A stretch of 11,145 bases of DNA, from contig CADBPH010000075.1 in NCBI GenBank assembly GCA_902796455.1, forward strand, positions 1-11,145, read 5' to 3'. Under the pieces are notes generated by a model. The model had not been told where the DNA came from. It saw only the letters and a list, made by a program, of their open reading frames with translations, and searched no databases. Positions 8,237 through 11,145 of this stretch are shown here, one piece after another. Numbering within the stretch: the stretch's first letter is position 1; the number at the start of each line of letters is the position of its first letter. Source of the stretch: an uncultured Bacteroidia bacterium. GTDB lineage: Bacteria > Bacteroidota > Bacteroidia > Bacteroidales > UBA932. The translations under genes were made by a program, and so were the position numbers.

Positions 8237-8252
8237 ATATTGCGTATACTTA
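8221..8252 (+). promoter_or_regulatory. Candidate promoter of the S1/P1 nuclease gene
   Basis: On the plus strand a TTTG (8221-8224) is followed after 20 nt by TATACTTA (8245-8252), which matches TAnnTTTG at TA and two of the four last bases. Transcription would start near 8259, about 22 nt before the ATG at 8281. The match is weaker than the minus-strand promoter, and the AT-rich sequence makes chance matches easier. The two promoters interleave: each -33 element lies in the spacer of the other. Confidence 0.45.
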
Positions 8253-8280
8253 CAAAAACAAGCCTTTTCGAACAATAACC

Positions 8281-9165
8281 ATGAACACACTGAAGAACGC
8301 ACTGGCCGCCTTCATGGCTCTCTCCCTTTCCTTCCTGTTCTCTCCAAAGGCGAATTCCTGGGGAAATTTAGGACATGCGACTGTCGCGAAAATCGCCCAG
8401 GACCACCTCACCCCCAAGGCCCGGAAAACCCTCCTGAGATATCTCGGAGTCCCGCTTCCCGCCATCGCCTCCGATGCCGATGTATACCGGGCTGTTTGGA
8501 CCATGGACCTGGGGTTTGTCCCGTCCAATCCGGAGGCCGCCCGGGTTGCGTTCCTGAAAAACTTCGACTTTACCACGCCGCTGAACATCTCCCCGTGGAG
8601 CCACTCCATTACGGTCGACGAAAACTTCAAATGCTATCCCACCGACAACTTGGACGGGGCATACATCAACAATGCCGCCTATTATGTCTCCCTCCTCTCG
8701 AAACAGTTGCACGAGAACGCGGAAAAGATGGATCCGTTCGAGCGTTACAAAGCCATCGCCTTGATTGTCCACTTCCTCGGAGATATGCACTGCCCGATGC
8801 ACGTCGTGTATCTGCCGGCCAACCCCGTAAAAGGAAAGATCAATATCGTTTTCAAGGAAAAGGCGATGACGCTCCACAGCTTCTGGGACGGAGCGGTCTT
8901 CGACTCGAACCTGCCGAAGAGCTTCGGGGACATGGCTTTCCTTGCAGATACCGCCAGTCCGAAAGAAATCAAGGAAATCACGGAAGGCAATATCTTCGAC
9001 TGGGCGGGAAGGACCGCCGAGAAATGCTGGCCATTACACAATACCTGGAAGGAGGGAGATACGCTGCCCTCTACGTACAGTACGGAGGTCAGGCCAATCA
9101 TGCTCAGCCAGTTGCGGGATGCCGGCTACCGGCTCGCCAAAATCCTGAATGAAATCTTCAAATAA
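8281..9165 (+). CDS. Secreted S1/P1-type zinc nuclease
   Basis: Protein of 294 residues, a member of the S1/P1 nuclease family. These are trinuclear-zinc enzymes that cut single-stranded nucleic acids and remove 3'-phosphate from nucleotides. Residues 1-26 are a signal peptide cleaved at ANS-W, which would leave Trp27 as the mature N-terminus; in this family the N-terminal Trp amino group binds zinc. The remaining ligands can be placed as His32 (NLGH), Asp67 (the ADVYR segment), His108 (WSHS), His164, Asp168 and His174 (HFLGDMHCPMH) and His199 and Asp203 (LHSFWDG). The 164/168/174 and 199/203 spacings equal those of P1 nuclease. The frame is open upstream to 8185, but ATG 8281 gives the signal peptide and lies downstream of the candidate promoter. 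Periplasmic or secreted action is expected, in scavenging of nucleic acid phosphate and nucleosides. It is divergent from the glycosidase operon and convergent with the phosphoesterase gene, 29 nt away. Related bacterial zinc phospholipase C is an alternative, but the ligand set fits S1/P1 better. Confidence 0.92.
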   Translation: MNTLKNALAAFMALSLSFLFSPKANSWGNLGHATVAKIAQDHLTPKARKTLLRYLGVPLPAIASDADVYRAVWTMDLGFVPSNPEAARVAFLKNFDFTTPLNISPWSHSITVDENFKCYPTDNLDGAYINNAAYYVSLLSKQLHENAEKMDPFERYKAIALIVHFLGDMHCPMHVVYLPANPVKGKINIVFKEKAMTLHSFWDGAVFDSNLPKSFGDMAFLADTASPKEIKEITEGNIFDWAGRTAEKCWPLHNTWKEGDTLPSTYSTEVRPIMLSQLRDAGYRLAKILNEIFK

Positions 9166-9194
9166 GTAAAACCCCTGCGGAATTCTAAGACCCG

Positions 9195-10805
9195 TTACCA
9201 GGAGACTTTCCGGACATGGGTCTTTCCGAAGCGGTCCGTGACCCGGACCTCTCCTTCCTTGACCCCCTCTGATGGCTTGATGCGGAACAGATGGTCATGT
9301 GAGACTTCGTCATTGGTATAATCGACATGGTGGACATTGGTACAGAGCCACTTGTACCAGGGATCAAACTGCGCGGTCAAACGCAGGTCCTCCATGTCCG
9401 CAACCTTTGCCCCGTTCTCCCACCATTCCGGCTTAGCCCAGGCGTTGTCATACATATAAGGGTTGCACCAGACATAATCGTCTCCGGTCTTGTCGGGGCC
9501 GATGACCCAGACATCATCTGGAAACTCCGCTTTGTACGTCGTATTGGGACAGGTATAAGGGAAGCTCTTCTGGTGGTACTCCAGGGACTTCCCGTTGAAC
9601 TCCACCTCCACGACATTCCAGGGAACACCGTCCGTCGAGAGCACCCGTCCGCCCATGTAAAGCCCGCCGCAGGAGCGCGCCACGGAATGGGACGACATGG
9701 ATTTGATGCCGTACTGAGCCAGCTGGTCAGCCGTGTAGACATAATTGGAGTTGTGGTGGGTGTGCCCGTACCAGACATGGACATCGTGACCGGAGAGCGC
9801 TTCCATGAGTTCTTTGTGATACTTGGTCTTCCAATTGGAACCGGCTTTGAACCAGGTCATCGGGACATGCATGCAGACCATGACCGGGGTCGCTTTCGGC
9901 ACCAGTGCCAGGTCGCTCTTGAGGAACGCGGCGCCTTCTGCGTTGAGCCCATCATGAAACGCCTTTTCCGTGTCCGTATATTCGCCCCAATCCATGCTGT
10001 CCAGGATAATGAAGTGGATTCCACCGATATTCACCGCATAGTTGACCGGTCCGAACATTTGGTAATAACCGTTGGTGGCCTCGTAGAAAGGAGCTTTCGC
10101 CTGAGGCCAGTGGTCGTGGTTGCCGATGATCTGGAAAGAGGGAATGCCGGTGGAAGAAATCATGTTTTTGTAATCCTCCATCGACTGGGCGACGGCATTG
10201 CGGCCGCTTGTCGAAAAGACAAGATCACCGAGGGAGAAGATATAGGTCGGCAGGGTCTCGCTGCCATACATTTGCTTCACGGCACGGAAATACTCCCGCG
10301 CTGTATCATAGAACTGCCCGTTCTTGTTGATCTGGATGTCGGCTACCATGAGGGCCTTGAAGTGACTGGCGTCCACGGCCCGTTTGCGGAGGGTGAAATC
10401 AAATTGCTGGGTTGAAGAAACCTTCAGCCCCCGATTATGATAGCCTCTGAAGATGTTGTCTGTCATCGGCGGTTCGTAATCTCCCGGCGTAATGACAAAG
10501 ATGCAACGGCTTTTTCCGGTCTCGGCCGGCAGATAGTACACCCCTTTGTCATTGGTTTTCACACAGTTCCATCCGTCGCTAACTACGACATTCGGAATCC
10601 CTTTGCCGGTCTCGGCATCCTTGACATATCCCATCGCCAGGAAGCCCTCTTTGGGCTTAAGGACATCCGGGACCGTCTCTTCTTTTTGGGATCCGCCATT
10701 GGGATCAAAGTCCGGGATATCTTCGTTCCCCGTCCCGGGTTTGCCGCAACTGAGAACCGACAGGATCAGGGGCAGGATGGGAAGAAAGAATCTACTTTTT
10801 TTCAT
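9195..10805 (-). CDS. Calcineurin-like metallophosphoesterase lipoprotein (MetallophosN/MetallophosC type)
   Basis: Protein of 536 residues, a two-metal phosphoesterase probably anchored in the envelope. The N-terminus MKKSRFFLPI...SVLSC is a lipoprotein signal with Cys20. A beta-sandwich of about residues 54-140 (GYVKDAETGKGIPNVVVSDG) resembles the MetallophosN domain. The catalytic core follows, with DIQ at 156-158 in place of the usual DxH, GD at 193-194, GNHDH at 228-232, His313 in CMHVPM and GHTH at 347-350. Gln for His in the first motif is, from memory, normal in this Bacteroidota subgroup, not a defect. The C-terminal region from about 390 onward (VEVEFNGKSLEYHQK, then a Trp-rich stretch) fits MetallophosC. 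The frame also opens at a TTG (10811), but ATG 10805 overlaps the upstream stop as ATGA, so I choose it. The substrate is unknown: candidates are nucleotide, phosphodiester or phosphorylated-glycan phosphate. It is co-transcribed with the glycoside hydrolase-like gene upstream, probably with coupled translation. Confidence 0.88.
   Translation of the reverse strand: MKKSRFFLPILPLILSVLSCGKPGTGNEDIPDFDPNGGSQKEETVPDVLKPKEGFLAMGYVKDAETGKGIPNVVVSDGWNCVKTNDKGVYYLPAETGKSRCIFVITPGDYEPPMTDNIFRGYHNRGLKVSSTQQFDFTLRKRAVDASHFKALMVADIQINKNGQFYDTAREYFRAVKQMYGSETLPTYIFSLGDLVFSTSGRNAVAQSMEDYKNMISSTGIPSFQIIGNHDHWPQAKAPFYEATNGYYQMFGPVNYAVNIGGIHFIILDSMDWGEYTDTEKAFHDGLNAEGAAFLKSDLALVPKATPVMVCMHVPMTWFKAGSNWKTKYHKELMEALSGHDVHVWYGHTHHNSNYVYTADQLAQYGIKSMSSHSVARSCGGLYMGGRVLSTDGVPWNVVEVEFNGKSLEYHQKSFPYTCPNTTYKAEFPDDVWVIGPDKTGDDYVWCNPYMYDNAWAKPEWWENGAKVADMEDLRLTAQFDPWYKWLCTNVHHVDYTNDEVSHDHLFRIKPSEGVKEGEVRVTDRFGKTHVRKVSW
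10802..10805 (-). promoter_or_regulatory. ATGA stop-start overlap (translational coupling site)
   Basis: On the minus strand bases 10805-10802 read ATGA: the ATG starts the metallophosphoesterase and the TGA ends the upstream glycosidase-like gene. Such overlaps are a known sign of coupled translation by re-initiating ribosomes, and imply a shared transcript. It also decides the phosphoesterase start over the TTG at 10811. Confidence 0.8.
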
Positions 10806-11145
10806 TTCCAAATAATTTCAAACAGCCGGGTGTCCGGCGAAGAGAATTGGGTTTTGAAGGACTTGGCGCGTTTGGCAACGACTTCACCCGTAAACAGGTC
10901 GACCACCTTGGCCGCCTTTTTCGGGAGATAGACAGTCCGCTCGCCGCCTTCTTTGCAATGAATCGACAGCAGCCGCTCGTTCGCAAAGACCGCCAGCGTT
11001 TCGTCCAGGTAGAAATGCACGCCGGCCTGCTCACAGATGTCCCGAAGTGTTTCTGTTGTAAAGGATTCTGCATCATAGGCATAGACCGACTTCCAGCCGT
11101 CCATGGGCGTCTGCGTGATTTCGGTCCGCCCGCTGACAAACGGGA
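10802..11145 (-). CDS. C-terminal end of a probable secreted glycoside hydrolase (5' truncated at window edge)
   Basis: The frame enters from the window's right edge and ends at TGA (10804-10802), giving about 114 residues. It reads PFVSGRTEITQTPMDGWKSV, then a helical TTETLRDICEQAGVHFYLDE and an all-beta tail (RLLSIHCKEGGERTVYLPKK, a VVDLFTGE segment, RLFEIIWK). This pattern of 'AGVH-Y', 'IH-GGE-T-LP' and 'DLFTGE' resembles the small C-terminal beta domain of large bacterial glycosidases, particularly beta-galactosidase-like enzymes, but I cannot name a family from the tail alone. An in-frame ATG at 11104 is not the start, because the same frame remains open and protein-like beyond it. Its stop overlaps the start of the metallophosphoesterase by 4 nt, so both lie in one operon. 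The catalytic domain lies beyond the right edge. Confidence 0.65.
   Translation of the reverse strand, partial: PFVSGRTEITQTPMDGWKSVYAYDAESFTTETLRDICEQAGVHFYLDETLAVFANERLLSIHCKEGGERTVYLPKKAAKVVDLFTGEVVAKRAKSFKTQFSSPDTRLFEIIWK

Larger units (their letters stand above)
8179..8280. other. 102-nt divergent intergenic region
   Basis: The only sizeable gap in the window separates the lipoprotein operon from the nuclease gene. It is strikingly AT-rich compared with the GC-rich genes beside it and holds both candidate promoters. I found no clear dyad-symmetric operator or riboswitch-like structure in it. Confidence 0.7.

Noticed and set aside
9166..9194. A possible bidirectional terminator between the nuclease and phosphoesterase genes
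   Set aside because: The 29 nt contain a GAATTC palindrome but no stable GC-rich stem with a T-run on either strand.
9327..10415. A 362-codon plus-strand open frame
   Set aside because: It lies opposite the metallophosphoesterase, whose catalytic motifs are intact; the antisense frame has no motif.
10792..11139. A 115-codon minus-strand frame overlapping the right-edge gene
   Set aside because: It is in another frame of the same bases and is rich in Ser, Arg and Pro with no fold-like pattern. The frame ending at 10802 has the beta-domain pattern and the ATGA overlap.

Overview
The window looks like chromosomal DNA of a Bacteroidota bacterium, most likely a gut or rumen Bacteroidales. The evidence is a cluster of secreted and lipoprotein carbohydrate-active enzymes, a perfect Bacteroidota-type promoter (TTTG, 19 nt, TAnnTTTG), AT-rich leaders with no strong Shine-Dalgarno, and a calcineurin-like lipoprotein with the MetallophosN/MetallophosC layout of this phylum. 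The DNA is fairly GC-rich, so long antisense open frames occur and are not genes. The species cannot be named from the sequence.

Layout, left to right. (1) Bases 1-354, plus strand: the C-terminal end of a regulator-like protein with a LuxR-like helix-turn-helix tail, cut by the window edge. (2) Bases 376-8178, minus strand: a tight four-gene operon read right to left from a promoter at about 8206-8236. It encodes three successive paralogous lipoproteins of about 700 residues (putative TIM-barrel glycoside hydrolases resembling the family named DUF6259), then a secreted GH39-like glycosidase. Gaps are 13, 18 and 11 nt. (3) Bases 8179-8280: a 102-nt divergent intergenic region in which two promoters appear to interleave. 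(4) Bases 8281-9165, plus strand: a secreted S1/P1-type zinc nuclease. (5) Bases 9195-10805, minus strand: a calcineurin-like phosphoesterase lipoprotein, convergent with the nuclease. (6) Bases 10802-11145, minus strand: the C-terminal end of a probable secreted glycoside hydrolase, sharing a 4-nt ATGA overlap with the phosphoesterase gene.

Taken together this is an envelope-located scavenging locus. The four-gene operon reads like the enzyme part of a polysaccharide utilisation locus, although no SusC/SusD pair or transporter is in the window. The right side carries enzymes for nucleic acid or phosphoester cleavage. The least explained part is the tandem triplet of lipoproteins. They share invariant motifs (GGHDRFYPDY, the VYxNGQLLD stretch, GADGxxxDQL, TEG) that look like an active site, but their substrate is unknown. 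No tRNA, rRNA, CRISPR array, insertion sequence or attachment site was seen, and no gene-free stretch exceeds 102 bases.
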